Positions 43,039-52,846 of a DNA stretch of 64,000 nucleotides are shown one piece after another. Location: positions 3,968,001 to 4,032,000 of the forward strand of contig NZ_CP109796.1 of NCBI RefSeq assembly GCF_038725785.1, in the 5' to 3' direction. The DNA is from Termitidicoccus mucosus (GTDB lineage Bacteria; Verrucomicrobiota; Verrucomicrobiia; Opitutales; Opitutaceae). Every line of letters starts with the position of its first letter. Positions within the stretch are counted from its first letter, which is position 1. The notes under the pieces were generated by a model, which did no database searches, was not told the origin of the DNA, and was given only the letters and a program-made list of their open reading frames with translations. The position numbers and the translations under genes were made by a program.

Positions 43039-44565
43039 TCACCACACCTGCTCGTCCAGCATCGCGAAGAGCTCCGGCTCGCTGATGCGCTTTTGCTGCA
43101 TGGTGTCGCGGTCGCGGAGGGTGAAGGTGCCGTCCTTCTCGATCGTGTCGAAATCGATGGTCACGCACCACGGCGTGCCAATCTCGTCCTGCCGGCGGTA
43201 GCGGCGGCCGATGGCGCCCGACTCGTCGTAGAAGGCGGTGTATTTGCGTTTGACCTTCTTGTATAATTCCTGCGCGCGCGCCACCAGATGCTCCTTGTTT
43301 TTCAGGAGCGGGAGCACGGCCACTTTCACCGGGGCGATGCGCGGGGAAAGGCGCAGCACGGTGCGGGTCTCGGCCTTGCCTTTCTCGTCGGCCACCTGTT
43401 CCTCGGCGTAGGCGGAGCAGAGCACGGCGAGGAATATGCGGTCCACGCCGACCGCCGGCTCGATCACGTGCGGGACGAATTTTTTCCTGGTCGCCTCGTC
43501 GAAGATTTCCTGCGGCTTGCCGGAGGCGTTGGCGTGCTGCGTGAGGTCGTAGGCGCCGCGCGCGGCGATGCCCCAGAGTTCCTGCACGCCGAAGGGGTAT
43601 TTATACATGATGTCCGTGGTGCCGCGCGAATAGAACGCCAGCTTCGCCTTCGGGTGGTCGTAGAGGCTGAGGTGCGACTCGGGCAGGCCGATGGAGATGA
43701 GCCAGCGGCGGCACCACTCGATCCATTCCTTGTGGCATTTCTCCCAGTCGGCGTCCTCGTGGATGAAGTATTCCATCTCCATCTGCTCGAATTCGCGCGA
43801 GCGGAAGATGAAGTTGCGGGGGGTGATCTCGTTGCGGAAGGATTTCCCGGTCTGCGCGATGCCGAAGGGAAGTTTCACGCGGCCGGTGTCCACGACGTTT
43901 TTGAAATCGACGAACATGCCTTGCGCGGTCTCGGGGCGCAGGTAGGCGACGGCCGAGGCGTCGCGCAGCGCGCCGACGTAGGTCTCGAACATCATGTTGA
44001 ACGCGCGCGGCGGCGTGAGGCTGCCGGGCTCGCCGGTGGCGGGGGAGGGGATCTGAGGGATTTCCTCGGGGCGGGCCTCGGTCATGTCGCGCGGCTCGAC
44101 CGGGGCGAGCGCGCCCTGGAGGGCTTTTTTGCGCTTGAACGTCTCGGCGGCGGCCTGGAGCTCGGCGGCGGTGTTTTCGCTTTCGAGGGCGGAGACATAG
44201 CCGGCGGTCTTGCCGTCGATGACGACGGGCGAGAAAAAAAGCTGGTCGGCGCGGAACCGCTGCTTGGAGACCTTGCAATCGACGAGCGGGTCGGTGAAGC
44301 CGGCGACGTGGCCGGAGGCCTCCCAGACCTTGGGGTGCATGATGATGGAGGACTCGATGCCGACGATGTCCTCGCGGCGGCGCACCATGTCGTTCCACCA
44401 GCAGTCGCGGATGTTTTTCTTCAGCTCGACGCCGAGCGGCCCGTAGTCGAAGAAGCCGTTGAGCCCGCCGTAGATTTCGGAGGACTGGAAGATGAAGCCG
44501 CGGCGTTTGCAGAGCGCGACGATGGTTTCCATGGAGACTTCGGCGGAGGAGGACGGCGTGGACAT
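43039..44565 (-). CDS. glyQS: glycyl-tRNA synthetase, dimeric single-chain type
   Basis: A 508-residue class II enzyme that charges tRNA-Gly. It is the eukaryote/archaea-like one-chain form rather than the alpha/beta GlyQ plus GlyS form. N-terminal [20 protein letters not shown], motif 2 around [20 protein letters not shown] and motif 3 around [14 protein letters not shown], with a C-terminal anticodon-binding domain (about 395-500, [20 protein letters not shown]). The insertion at 140-195 ([20 protein letters not shown]) is typical in place but variable in sequence. Single essential gene; upstream is a purine-rich hairpin. Confidence 0.96.
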   Translation of the reverse strand: MSTPSSSAEVSMETIVALCKRRGFIFQSSEIYGGLNGFFDYGPLGVELKKNIRDCWWNDMVRRREDIVGIESSIIMHPKVWEASGHVAGFTDPLVDCKVSKQRFRADQLFFSPVVIDGKTAGYVSALESENTAAELQAAAETFKRKKALQGALAPVEPRDMTEARPEEIPQIPSPATGEPGSLTPPRAFNMMFETYVGALRDASAVAYLRPETAQGMFVDFKNVVDTGRVKLPFGIAQTGKSFRNEITPRNFIFRSREFEQMEMEYFIHEDADWEKCHKEWIEWCRRWLISIGLPESHLSLYDHPKAKLAFYSRGTTDIMYKYPFGVQELWGIAARGAYDLTQHANASGKPQEIFDEATRKKFVPHVIEPAVGVDRIFLAVLCSAYAEEQVADEKGKAETRTVLRLSPRIAPVKVAVLPLLKNKEHLVARAQELYKKVKRKYTAFYDESGAIGRRYRRQDEIGTPWCVTIDFDTIEKDGTFTLRDRDTMQQKRISEPELFAMLDEQVW

Positions 44566-44728
44566 GGCGGAAAGTTTAAGTTGGAAGTTGAAGTTGAAAG
44601 GGCTGGGACGGCGCGCGTGGAGCGATGAAAAAGGGCGGACTATAAGCGGGGCGCCGAGAGCGGGTCAATGGCGGGGTTGGCGGACGGCAGGGAGCGCCCC
44701 AAACTGCGCGCCAGTCTGAAATCGTTTT

Positions 44729-44800
44729 CGCTCTCGTTCTCTTACTCGTTCTCGAAACGTTCCGTAAACAAAGGAGAGAACGAGCAAGAGAACGAGAGCG
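44729..44800. repeat. purine/pyrimidine hairpin (gagaacgag type)
   Basis: CGCTCTCGTTCTCTTACTCG (44729-44748) plus TTCTC pairs with GAGAACGAGCAAGAGAACGA (44776-44795) plus GAGCG. Arms are 25 bases with one G-U-compatible mismatch and a 22-base loop. It lies between glyQS and the helicase gene, 28 bases from the helicase stop codon. Confidence 0.85.
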
Positions 44801-44828
44801 ATTGGATGATGCGTTTTTTCCCCGTCGC

Positions 44829-46412
44829 TTAACGTCGCAGGCCGCGGTGGAGGCGGCTGGCGGGCTTGGGCGCGGTGTCCTGCTGCGCGTTTTCGTCGAA
44901 GAGCGCGGAATAGATATAGTCGAAGCCGTCGAGTTTCTTGCGCTCGATGCTGGCGTTGATGAAGCGCTCGATGGAGCGCGCGTCGCGCACGTCGTCCTCG
45001 GTGACGAGGGTGAAGGCCTCGCCGGTTTTTTGCGCGCGGCCCGTGCGTCCGATGCGATGCACGTAGTCCTCGGGATTCTCGGGCACGTCGTAGTTGATGA
45101 CGTGCGAGACGTCCGCGATGTCGAGGCCGCGGGCGGCGATGTCGGTCGCGACGAGCACCTCGTATTTGCCGGACTTGAAGCCCGCGAGCGCCTCGGTGCG
45201 CTCGCGCTGGTTGCGGTCGGAGTGGAGCACGCCGACGGTGTGGCCGGCGCGCGCGAGGCGCCGCGCGATGCGGTCGGCGCCGAATTTCGTGCGGCTGAAA
45301 ATGATGACGCTGTGGAAATCGGTGCGCCGGAGAAGCTCGTCGAGGAGGTCGGGTTTTTGCGAGACGACGACGGGATAGAACGCGTGCGAGACGGTCTCGG
45401 CGGGCGTGCGCTGGCGGCCGATTTTCACCTCGACGGGATCGCGCAGGGCCCACGAGGCGAGCTGGGTGATCTCGGGCGGGAGCGTGGCGGTGAAGAAAAG
45501 CGTCTGCCGTTCGCGCGGGCATTTTTGCACGATGCGCTTCACGTCGGGCAGGAAGCCCATGTCGAGCATGCGGTCCACCTCGTCGAGCACGAGGACCTCG
45601 ATGTGGTCGAGCGAGACGGTGCCCTGCTCCATGTGGTCGAGCAGGCGGCCGGGCGTGGCGGCGAGGATGTCCACGCCGCGGGCGAGGTCGTCGCGCTGGC
45701 GTCCGTATCCGACTCCTCCATACACGATGGTGACGTCAAGGTCGGTGTACTGGCTGTATTTGTTGAACGCCTCCTCGACCTGAAGCGCGAGTTCGCGGGT
45801 GGGCTCGAGGACGAGGCAGCGGAGGCGGCCGTGCGCGCCGAGGCGCTGGAGGATGGGCAGGGCGAAGGCGGCGGTCTTGCCGGTGCCGGTCTGCGCGGAG
45901 CCGGCCACGTCGCGGCCGGCGAGGATGTGCGGGATGGCCTGCGCCTGGATGGGCGTGGGCTCGGTATAGCCTTTTTGGGCGGCGGCGTAGGCGACGCGGT
46001 CGTTGAGGCCGAGCTTGGAAAACGCGGTGTCCTGCGGAGGCACGTCGGCGATTTGTTTGCGCGGGCCGCTGCGGAGCGGCGGCTCGTAGCGTTCGCCCTG
46101 CGGGGCGCGGGGCTCGCCGCGGTCGGAACGTCCTCCGTCGCGCGAACCGCGGGCGCCGAGGGAGCCGGAGCGTTTTCCCGCGCCGCCGCCGGAGCGCTGC
46201 TGCTGCGGGTCGCGGTCGCGCCTGCCGTCGCGGCGTTTTTCGCCGCGCGGACGGGAATCGTCAAAGCGCGGTTTGTCGTGGCGACGGCCCTGCCCGCCTT
46301 CGTTGCGGGAGGAGGATTTGGAAGAGGATTGTCCGCCGGTCTTGCTGGCGGCCGGCTTTTTTTTCGAAGGCGCGAGCGTCTCGCGAATCTTCGACATGAT
46401 CTTTCTAAGCAT
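44829..46412 (-). CDS. DEAD-box RNA helicase with long basic N-terminal arm
   Basis: A 527-residue RNA helicase. Start set at ATG 46412 (MLRKIMSKIRETLAPSKKK); a second Met five residues on is possible. Residues 15-120 are Lys/Arg/Ser/Gly-rich and probably disordered, binding RNA. The core runs 130-490: Q-motif FSKLGLND, AQTGTGKTAAF, PTRELALQ, TPGRLLDHM, VLDEVDRM, FTATLP, ARGLDIADV and HRIGRTGRA. Motif II is DEVD rather than DEAD. Architecture is RhlE-like. Upstream is divergent uxaC. Confidence 0.92.
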   Translation of the reverse strand: MLRKIMSKIRETLAPSKKKPAASKTGGQSSSKSSSRNEGGQGRRHDKPRFDDSRPRGEKRRDGRRDRDPQQQRSGGGAGKRSGSLGARGSRDGGRSDRGEPRAPQGERYEPPLRSGPRKQIADVPPQDTAFSKLGLNDRVAYAAAQKGYTEPTPIQAQAIPHILAGRDVAGSAQTGTGKTAAFALPILQRLGAHGRLRCLVLEPTRELALQVEEAFNKYSQYTDLDVTIVYGGVGYGRQRDDLARGVDILAATPGRLLDHMEQGTVSLDHIEVLVLDEVDRMLDMGFLPDVKRIVQKCPRERQTLFFTATLPPEITQLASWALRDPVEVKIGRQRTPAETVSHAFYPVVVSQKPDLLDELLRRTDFHSVIIFSRTKFGADRIARRLARAGHTVGVLHSDRNQRERTEALAGFKSGKYEVLVATDIAARGLDIADVSHVINYDVPENPEDYVHRIGRTGRAQKTGEAFTLVTEDDVRDARSIERFINASIERKKLDGFDYIYSALFDENAQQDTAPKPASRLHRGLRR

Positions 46413-46506
46413 AGTGTGTAAAGCGACAGCGTTTCCGAATCCGCCGGCTTTGACAACCACGGAGATGAGGGGGCGGGAACGGGATTCCAAAGCGAGGGGC
46501 ACTCCC

Positions 46507-46609
46507 TCTTTCCTCTTTATTCTTTCTCTTTCCCCCCTTCCCGGGGCGCCCGCTTGCCGACAGCGGAAAAAGCAGAGAAAGAGGAAAGAGAAAGAATAAA
46601 GAGGAAAGA
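46507..46609. repeat. purine/pyrimidine hairpin with 27-bp perfect arms
   Basis: Arms 46507-46533 (TCTTTCCTCTTTATTCTTTC...) and 46583-46609 are exact reverse complements over 27 bases. The 49-base loop is GC-rich. It lies in the 309-base gap between the divergent helicase and uxaC genes, where a terminator is not expected. Nothing else is recognised in that gap. Confidence 0.88.
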
Positions 46610-46721
46610 AGAGGGCGGAAGACGGGTGACATCACTTTTGGCGTTTTTTCGGACGCCTGTCCGCGTATTCCATTGACTCGTTGCGCGAACACCGGTGTCG
46701 TGTTCGTAGAATCCCACGCCT

Positions 46722-48146
46722 ATGAAAGACCACCCCTTCCTGCCCGAAAACTTCCTGCTCAACACCGACTGGGCGCGCACACTCTACTTCGAGCACGCCG
46801 TTCCGCAGCCGATCTTCGACTACCACTGCCACCTGCCGCCCGACCAGATCGCCTCGAACCGCCAGTTCGAAAACCTCTTCCAGATCTGGCTGGCCGGCGA
46901 CCATTACAAATGGCGCGCCATGCGCTCCAACGGCATCAATGAGGACCTCATCACCGGCAACAAAACCAGCGACTACGACAAGTTCCTCGCCTACGCCCGC
47001 ACCGTCCCGCAGACGCTGCGCAATCCCCTCTACCACTGGTCGCACCTCGAGCTGCGCCGCTATTTCGGCATCGACCTAGTCATCAACGAGGCCAACGCCC
47101 CGAAAATCTGGGAGCTGGCCAACGCCAGACTCGCCACGCCCGAGTTCACCACCCAGGGCATTTTGCGCAAGAACCGCGTCAACGTCGTGTGTACCACCGA
47201 CGACCCGGTGGACTCGCTCGAACACCACATCGCGATCAAAAAGGCCGGCCTGCCCACGCGCGTGCACCCGACCTTCCGGCCCGACAAGGCCATGGTCGTC
47301 CACGCGCCCGCCGTGTTCAACGCGTGGTGCGACCAGCTCGCCGCCTCCTCCGGTGTGGAGGTGCGCGACCTCGCCTCCTTCCTCGATGCCATCGACAAGC
47401 GCCACGCCTTCTTCCACTCCCTCGGCGGACGGCTCTCCGACCACGGCCTCGAATTCATTCCCGACACTGATTGCACCGAGACCGAGGCATCGGCCATCTT
47501 CGCGGCCGCGCGTGCCGGCAAAGCCGCCGGCCCCGAGCAAGCCGCCCGGTTCACCTGGTTCATGATGCTCTTCTTCGGCCGGCTCGACGCGAAGCGCGGC
47601 TGGACCAAACAGCTCCACCTCGGCGCGCTGCGCAACAATAACAGCCGCCTGCTCAAGCGCCTCGGCGCCGATGCAGGCGTGGACTCCATCGGCGACTTCC
47701 CGCAGGCGCGCGGTCTCGCCCGCTACCTCGACCGGCTCGACTCGGCCGGCGAGCTGCCGAAAACCGTCCTCTACAACCTCAATCCCTCCGACAATTACGT
47801 CTTCGCCACGATGATCGGCAACGTGCAGGACGACCTCGCGCCGGGCAAGATCCAGTTCGGCAGCGGCTGGTGGTTCCTCGACCAGAAGGAAGGCATGGAG
47901 TGGCAGCTCAACGCCCTCTCGCAACTGGGCCTGCTCAGCCGCTTCGTGGGCATGCTGACCGATTCGCGCAGCTTCATGAGCTACGTGCGCCACGAGTATT
48001 TCCGGCGCCTGCTCTGCTCAATGATCGGCGCGGATGTGGAGGCCGGCCTCATCCCCGCCGACCGCGCGCTGGTCGGCGGCATGATCGAGGACATCTGCTA
48101 CAAAAACGCCCTTCGCTACTTCGGCCTCGAGGCGGGAACGCTGTAG
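46722..48146 (+). CDS. uxaC: glucuronate (uronate) isomerase
   Basis: A 474-residue amidohydrolase-fold enzyme that interconverts D-glucuronate and D-fructuronate (or galacturonate and tagaturonate), the first step of uronate use. The metal-binding motif DYHCHLPP is at 33-40 with His35 and His37. CTTDDPVDSLEHH, HPTFRPDKA and the C-terminal FVGMLTDSRSFMSYVRHEYF are typical of UxaC. No other uronate genes are adjacent. Uronates would come from the plant polysaccharides that other genes here attack. Confidence 0.96.
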   Translation: MKDHPFLPENFLLNTDWARTLYFEHAVPQPIFDYHCHLPPDQIASNRQFENLFQIWLAGDHYKWRAMRSNGINEDLITGNKTSDYDKFLAYARTVPQTLRNPLYHWSHLELRRYFGIDLVINEANAPKIWELANARLATPEFTTQGILRKNRVNVVCTTDDPVDSLEHHIAIKKAGLPTRVHPTFRPDKAMVVHAPAVFNAWCDQLAASSGVEVRDLASFLDAIDKRHAFFHSLGGRLSDHGLEFIPDTDCTETEASAIFAAARAGKAAGPEQAARFTWFMMLFFGRLDAKRGWTKQLHLGALRNNNSRLLKRLGADAGVDSIGDFPQARGLARYLDRLDSAGELPKTVLYNLNPSDNYVFATMIGNVQDDLAPGKIQFGSGWWFLDQKEGMEWQLNALSQLGLLSRFVGMLTDSRSFMSYVRHEYFRRLLCSMIGADVEAGLIPADRALVGGMIEDICYKNALRYFGLEAGTL

Positions 48147-48176
48147 CGCGAGTCGCAGCGGAAGGCGGCGGGTTGC

Positions 48177-48254
48177 GTGGCATGGGCGTCCCCGCCCATG
48201 TTTTTTGGGATGGCGGCGCGGGGCGCCGTCGCACGGGCGGGCCGCCCGTGCCAC
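48177..48254. repeat. gtggcatgggcgtcc palindrome
   Basis: GTGGCATGGGCGTCCCCGCC at the left, GCACGGGCGGGCCGCCCGTG plus CCAC at the right, and GCGGCGCGGGGCGCCGTC in the middle. The closest match to the copy at 26307-26385. It lies between the convergent uxaC and ene-reductase genes. Confidence 0.8.
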
Positions 48255-48314
48255 TCGATCCGGCAGGGCGGCGCAAAAGCGCCATTGCAGTTCGCCAATG
48301 GTCTATAACGGATG

Positions 48315-49376
48315 TCACGCCGCCAGCGCCGGATAATCCGTGTAACCCGTCGCGCCCTCGGCGTAAAATGTGTCGGGCCTCGCCGGGTTCAGCGGGGCGC
48401 CGAGCGCGAAGCGTCGCGGCAGGTCGGGATTGGCAATGAAGGGCACGCCGAACGCCACCGCGTCGGCCTCGCCCGCGGCCAGCACCCGCTCCGCGGTCTC
48501 TTTCGTAAAACCCTCGTTGGCGACAAACGCGCCGCCAAACGCGGCCTTGAGTTGCGGGCCGATGCGCGGGGCGTCGCCCTCCAGCGATTCGCGGATGAAA
48601 ATGAAGGCGATTTTCCGGCGGCCCAGTTCGCGCGCGACGTAGCTGAAAGTTCCCAGCGGATCGGAATCGCTCATCGAGTGCGAGCCGCCGCGCGGGGCGA
48701 GGTGCACGCCGACCCGGCCCGGTCCCCAGACGGAGATGGCTGCGTCTGTCGCCTCGAGCAGGAAGCGGGCGCGGTTCTCGACCGGGCCGCCGTAGGCGTC
48801 GGTCCGGCGGTTGGTGCCGTCCTGCAGGAACTGGTCGGGCAGGTAGCCGTTGGCGCCGTGGATTTCGACCCCGTCGAAGCCGGCCTCCTTCGCGTTGGCC
48901 GCGCCCTGGCGGTAGGCCTCGATGATGCCGGGAATCTCGCCGGTCTCCAGTGCGCGCGGCGTGACGTAGGGCGTGAGCGGGCGGACGAGGCTCACATGGC
49001 CTTCCGGCGGGATGGCGCTGGGCGCCACGGGCAGTTCTCCGTTGAGGAAAAGCGGGTGCGAGACGCGGCCGACGTGCCAGAGTTGCAGCACGATCCGCCC
49101 GCCCGCGTCATGGACCGCCCGCGTGACGAGTTTCCAGCCGGCGACCTGTTCGGGCGACCAGATGCCGGGCGTGTCGCGATAACCCACGCCTTGCGGCGTG
49201 ACGGAGGTGGCCTCGCTGAGGATGAGGCCGGCCGAGGCGCGTTGCGCATAATACCCGGCCATGAGGGCGTTGGGCACGCGGCCGGCGCCGGCGCGGCTGC
49301 GCGTGAGCGGGGCCATGACGATGCGGTTGGGGAGATGGAGGTCGCCGAACGCGACGGGATCGAAGAGTGCGGACAT
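48315..49376 (-). CDS. FMN-dependent ene-reductase, Old Yellow Enzyme family
   Basis: A 353-residue TIM-barrel flavoenzyme that reduces activated C=C bonds (enals, N-ethylmaleimide, nitro compounds) with NAD(P)H. N-terminal LPNRIVMAPLTRSRA, the FMN/substrate segment QLWHVGRVSHP, and the conserved GVEIHGANGYLPDQFLQDGT NRR are all present. It is NemA-like in length and motifs. Its physiological substrate is unknown. It is followed upstream on the same strand by an aldo/keto reductase gene (43 bases) and an AraC-type regulator, suggesting a three-gene group for reductive detoxification. Confidence 0.94.
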   Translation of the reverse strand: MSALFDPVAFGDLHLPNRIVMAPLTRSRAGAGRVPNALMAGYYAQRASAGLILSEATSVTPQGVGYRDTPGIWSPEQVAGWKLVTRAVHDAGGRIVLQLWHVGRVSHPLFLNGELPVAPSAIPPEGHVSLVRPLTPYVTPRALETGEIPGIIEAYRQGAANAKEAGFDGVEIHGANGYLPDQFLQDGTNRRTDAYGGPVENRARFLLEATDAAISVWGPGRVGVHLAPRGGSHSMSDSDPLGTFSYVARELGRRKIAFIFIRESLEGDAPRIGPQLKAAFGGAFVANEGFTKETAERVLAAGEADAVAFGVPFIANPDLPRRFALGAPLNPARPDTFYAEGATGYTDYPALAA

Positions 49377-49419
49377 AAAGATGGCGGCTGCGGCTTTGCG
49401 GGACCGGTTGTAGTTGGAT

Positions 49420-50457
49420 TCAGGATACGGCGGGCGGGTTGCGCTCGGCGAACTGGGCCTGATGCCAGTAGGGATAGGGCGCAGGCCGCGCGCTCGCCGC
49501 GTCGAGCCGGGCGACCTGCGCGGGGGCGAGGTTCCAGCCAGTGGCGCCGAGATTCTGGCGAAGCTGCTCCTCGTTGCGCGCGCCGATGATGACGGTCGCC
49601 ACCGTCGGGCGCTGGAGCAGCCAGTTGAGCGCGACCTGCGGCACGGTTTTTCCGGTTTCCCGGGCGACTTCGTCGAGCGCGTCGACCACTTGGTAAAGAT
49701 ATTCGTCGTCCACCTGCGGGCCGCGGTCGGTCACGTCCTTGGCGTGCAGCCGGCTGGTCTCCGGCAACGGCTGGCCGCGGCGAATTTTGCCGGTGAGCCT
49801 GCCCCAGCCGAGGGGGCTCCACACGACCGCGCCGACCCCTTGGTCGAGCCCGAGCGGCATCAACTCGTGCTCATAGTCGCGGCCGACCAGCGAGTAGTAG
49901 GCCTGGTGGGCCACGTAGCGGGCGAGCCCGAGCCGGGCGGAGGCGGCGAGCGATTTCATCAGGTGCCAGCCGGAGAAATTCGAGCAGCCGAGGTAGCGGA
50001 TTTTCCCTGCGCGCACGAGATCGTCGAGCGCGCCCAGCGTCTCCTCGACGGGCGTGAGCGCATCGAAACCGTGGAGCTGGTAGAGGTCGATGTAGTCGGT
50101 GCCCAGCCGCCGCAGGCTGCCCTCCACCGCGCGGATCAGGTGGTGGCGCGACGAGCCCACGTCGTTCGGCCCGTCGCCGGCGCGAAACGTGCCCTTGGTC
50201 GAGATGAGCACCTGGTCGCGGCGTCCCTTGATGGCCTGGCCGAGAACTTCCTCGGCGCGTCCCGCCGAGTAGATGTCGGCGGAGTCGAATAGATTGAGCC
50301 CCGCTTCGAGGCAGATGTCCACGAGGCGCGTGGCCTCGGCCGCTTCGTTCGCGCCCCAAGCCTTGAAGAAGGCATTGTTGGAGCCGCCGAAGGTTCCCGT
50401 GCCCAGGCTCAATGCCGGCACCTTGAGGCCAGAGGCCCCGAGCTTTCTGTATTCCAT
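49420..50457 (-). CDS. aldo/keto reductase
   Basis: A 345-residue NADPH-dependent oxidoreductase with a TIM barrel. The catalytic tetrad is Asp58, Tyr63, Lys88 and His129 (FDSADIY, STKG, YQLHGFD). A C-terminal VIIGARNEEQLRQNL provides the phosphate-binding helix for NADPH. It is closest to the AKR group that includes YajO-like and YghZ-like proteins. Substrate unknown. It lies between the AraC-type regulator (39 bases away) and the ene-reductase, all on the minus strand. Confidence 0.93.
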   Translation of the reverse strand: MEYRKLGASGLKVPALSLGTGTFGGSNNAFFKAWGANEAAEATRLVDICLEAGLNLFDSADIYSAGRAEEVLGQAIKGRRDQVLISTKGTFRAGDGPNDVGSSRHHLIRAVEGSLRRLGTDYIDLYQLHGFDALTPVEETLGALDDLVRAGKIRYLGCSNFSGWHLMKSLAASARLGLARYVAHQAYYSLVGRDYEHELMPLGLDQGVGAVVWSPLGWGRLTGKIRRGQPLPETSRLHAKDVTDRGPQVDDEYLYQVVDALDEVARETGKTVPQVALNWLLQRPTVATVIIGARNEEQLRQNLGATGWNLAPAQVARLDAASARPAPYPYWHQAQFAERNPPAVS

Positions 50458-50496
50458 GGTTTTTGAATCGGTTGAAATCGGAAAAAGAACTGCCTC

Positions 50497-51456
50497 CTAG
50501 CTTGCGCGGGCGTGCTCCCATCTCAACCGGCTCGTCGGGGACTCGGCCGGGTTTGTCCGGTAGTTTTCGCGGATATCGAGGCGGAATTCCCCGGGGGACA
50601 CGCCGGTCTCGCGGCGGAAGGCCCGGGCGAAATACGACGGGTCCTTGAAGCCGAGCCCGTAGGCGATCTCCGAGACGCTCAGCGGCGAATGCAGCAGGAG
50701 TCGCCGCGCCTCCAGCAGCACGCGGGCGCGCACGAGGTCGCCGGCCGAGCGGCCGGTCCAGGCGCGCAGCGTGTCGTTGAGATGGCCCGATGTGACCCCG
50801 AGCGCCCGGGCGTGGTTGCCGACCGAGCCGGTTTCGCGGAATTTTTCCTCCAGCCGCAGGCGGAAGCGCCGGACCAGCACCGGCGCGCGGGCGGCCTTTT
50901 CCGTCGGCTCCGGCATGGCGGCGGCGTGCAGCCGCGCGGCCCAGGTGAACGCAATGCGCAGGTAATCGCGCAGCACGGCCAGCCAGCCGTCGGCCTGCGC
51001 CGCGAATTCGCGCTCGATCTGGGCGGTCACGCAGTCGAGGGCGGACGCCGCCGGGTCGTCCTCCGCCACCGGCAGCACCGGCGGCGCGCCGCCGTCGAAC
51101 ACGAAGGGATACCCGAGCAGCCCGCTCGGCGGCGGCTCGCGCCCGTCGAAAAACGCCTCGGTGAACCCGACCATGATGCCCCGCAACCCGGCTGCATCCG
51201 GCCACGCATGCACCTGCCCGGGGCTGACGATCACCAGCGAGCGGCCGCGCAGGGCGTGGCGCCGGAAGTCGTTGAAATGCGAGCCTTCGCCCGTGACCCA
51301 GAAAAACTCGAAGTGATCGTGCCGGTGGCAGGCCGCCTTTTGCGGGCAGCGTTCGAGCGAATCTTCGACCCGCCCGACAAAAATCCCGCGCTGCGCGACC
51401 TCCGCCGGACGGCAGTCGCGCAGGGTGTGCAATGGGACGGAAGACCGGCGCAGCAT
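50497..51456 (-). CDS. AraC-family transcriptional regulator
   Basis: A 319-residue regulator from ATG 51456 (MLRRSSVPLHTL). An ATG at 51495 would add 13 residues with no homology. An AraC-binding cupin (about 20-130, HRHDHFEFFWVTGEGSH, SLVIVSPGQVHAWPD) is followed by a helical linker and a C-terminal double helix-turn-helix (about 220-300, ALGVTSGHLNDTLRAWTG and IAYGLGFKDPSYFARAFRRE). Its place directly upstream of the aldo/keto reductase and ene-reductase genes on the same strand suggests that it regulates them. Inducer unknown, possibly an aldehyde or electrophile. Confidence 0.9.
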   Translation of the reverse strand: MLRRSSVPLHTLRDCRPAEVAQRGIFVGRVEDSLERCPQKAACHRHDHFEFFWVTGEGSHFNDFRRHALRGRSLVIVSPGQVHAWPDAAGLRGIMVGFTEAFFDGREPPPSGLLGYPFVFDGGAPPVLPVAEDDPAASALDCVTAQIEREFAAQADGWLAVLRDYLRIAFTWAARLHAAAMPEPTEKAARAPVLVRRFRLRLEEKFRETGSVGNHARALGVTSGHLNDTLRAWTGRSAGDLVRARVLLEARRLLLHSPLSVSEIAYGLGFKDPSYFARAFRRETGVSPGEFRLDIRENYRTNPAESPTSRLRWEHARAS

Positions 51457-51617
51457 GCTGCCGGTCACGCTTGCCCGCCCCGGCAGGGGAGGCAAGCACG
51501 ACGGCGTAAAATCGCCGTTTGTCCGGCGCCACCCCGCCCGCGCCCCTCCAATGCCTCGAAGCTCTTTACGGCATCATGGCATGCGGGGCACACCGGAACC
51601 GCACGCAAAGAGGGCGC

Positions 51618-52046
51618 TCAGGAATCGATGCCCTCCAGCCATGCGCTGACTTTCGCGCGAGCCTCCTTGCCCTCGGCCACGAGGTTCCCGGCGGCATCGT
51701 AAATCTGGAAATGGGGGATGGACTTGAGCTGGTATTGCTGCGCGACCGGCGATTTCCAGTCGATGCCCTTGGTCTTGGGGCGGTTGATATCGACCTTGAC
51801 CACGGCGATGTCGTCGCGCTGCGCGTGGAGTTTGTCGAGCAGCGGCGAGAGGCGCACGCAGGGCGGGCAGTATTTGCTGGTGAAATCGACCACGGTGGTT
51901 TTTCCGGCGACGAGATGCTCGGCCAGGGTGACTTTTTCGCCGTGGGAAATGATGGCGGGGGTGTCGCCTTTTTCGGCGGCGTGGATGAACGGCGCGAGGG
52001 GGGCGATGGCGAGCGCAAGCAGGAGGGCGGGGATGGTTTTTTTCAT
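51618..52046 (-). CDS. exported thioredoxin-like protein
   Basis: A 142-residue periplasmic thiol protein with signal peptide MKKTIPALLLALAIAPLAPF. The active site is Cys60-Pro-Pro-Cys63 (TSKYCPPCVRL), in the position of the thioredoxin CxxC, and IPHFQIYD includes the cis-Pro. CPPC is commoner in periplasmic TlpA/ResA-like reductants than in cytoplasmic thioredoxin (CGPC). It probably reduces or isomerises disulfides or serves cytochrome c maturation. It stands alone. Confidence 0.9.
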   Translation of the reverse strand: MKKTIPALLLALAIAPLAPFIHAAEKGDTPAIISHGEKVTLAEHLVAGKTTVVDFTSKYCPPCVRLSPLLDKLHAQRDDIAVVKVDINRPKTKGIDWKSPVAQQYQLKSIPHFQIYDAAGNLVAEGKEARAKVSAWLEGIDS

Positions 52047-52261
52047 GATGGAAAGGGTTGCGTTTCCGGGTTTGGACTGGCCGGGTCAGGAAACAATAAA
52101 ACCACGCGGGCGGCGGCGTGTCAACGGACACGGCGCGGTTTTACGCCTGCGCGTGGTGTGACTCAAAGCGAAGCTGGAGCGAGGGGGGCAATCACGCACG
52201 CCGTCACTCCTTATTGCATTTTCCTATTGCCTTGAGAGTCGCACCCTGCCCGCGCGTGGCG

Positions 52262-52696
52262 TCAGGCGGCGGGGGTGACGCCTTTCTTGAGGATGATGTT
52301 GCCGTATTTGGCGGTCTCGCCGGTCATCACGACGGCAAAGGCGGAGCGGGTGCGTTCGTAGAAGGCGAAGCGGTCGATGCGCGTGAGGGCGGGCGCGGCG
52401 GGCGCGTGTTTGCGGATGGGCGCGAGGTAGGCGGCCTCGACGGCGGGGTCGAGCGAATCGCCGGGGACGGCGGCCATCATCACGAGCGGATCGGACACGT
52501 AGGTGTCGATTTCGAGGAGCGGCAGGATGGCGTCGAGGAGTGCGGCGATGCGCAGGCCGTCGGCGCGGAGCACGCGGGCGTTGAAGCTTTCGCCGGGGAA
52601 ATGCGCGTCGGCGAGGACGATTTCGTCGCCGTGGCCCATGCGGGCGAGCACGGCAAGCAGTTCGGGGCTGATGAGCGGGGAGATGCCTTTGAGCAT
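52262..52696 (-). CDS. fucU: RbsD/FucU-family sugar mutarotase
   Basis: Start set at ATG 52696, giving 144 residues. Upstream in-frame codons lack homology. The enzyme speeds interconversion of sugar anomers, feeding L-fucose or ribose into catabolism. Family marks: [22 protein letters not shown] with His22, Asp24, Asp30 and His32, and the C-terminal [15 protein letters not shown] ... YGNIILKKG. The YGN segment is typical. FucU is more likely than RbsD by length and the ADAHFP motif. No fucose operon is adjacent. Confidence 0.9.
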   Translation of the reverse strand: MLKGISPLISPELLAVLARMGHGDEIVLADAHFPGESFNARVLRADGLRIAALLDAILPLLEIDTYVSDPLVMMAAVPGDSLDPAVEAAYLAPIRKHAPAAPALTRIDRFAFYERTRSAFAVVMTGETAKYGNIILKKGVTPAA

Positions 52697-52846
52697 GGCG
52701 TTTTTTTTGCGGGTTGCAGAAGTGAAATTCAGCGTCGATGGGGACGCGGATTCCCGAAAAGCACAAAGCGAAAATTCCAATGGAAGCCGGATGTGCCCAC
52801 TCCGGACACCCCGCCATGCCGCGGCGGCTCAAACTGCGGCCAATGT

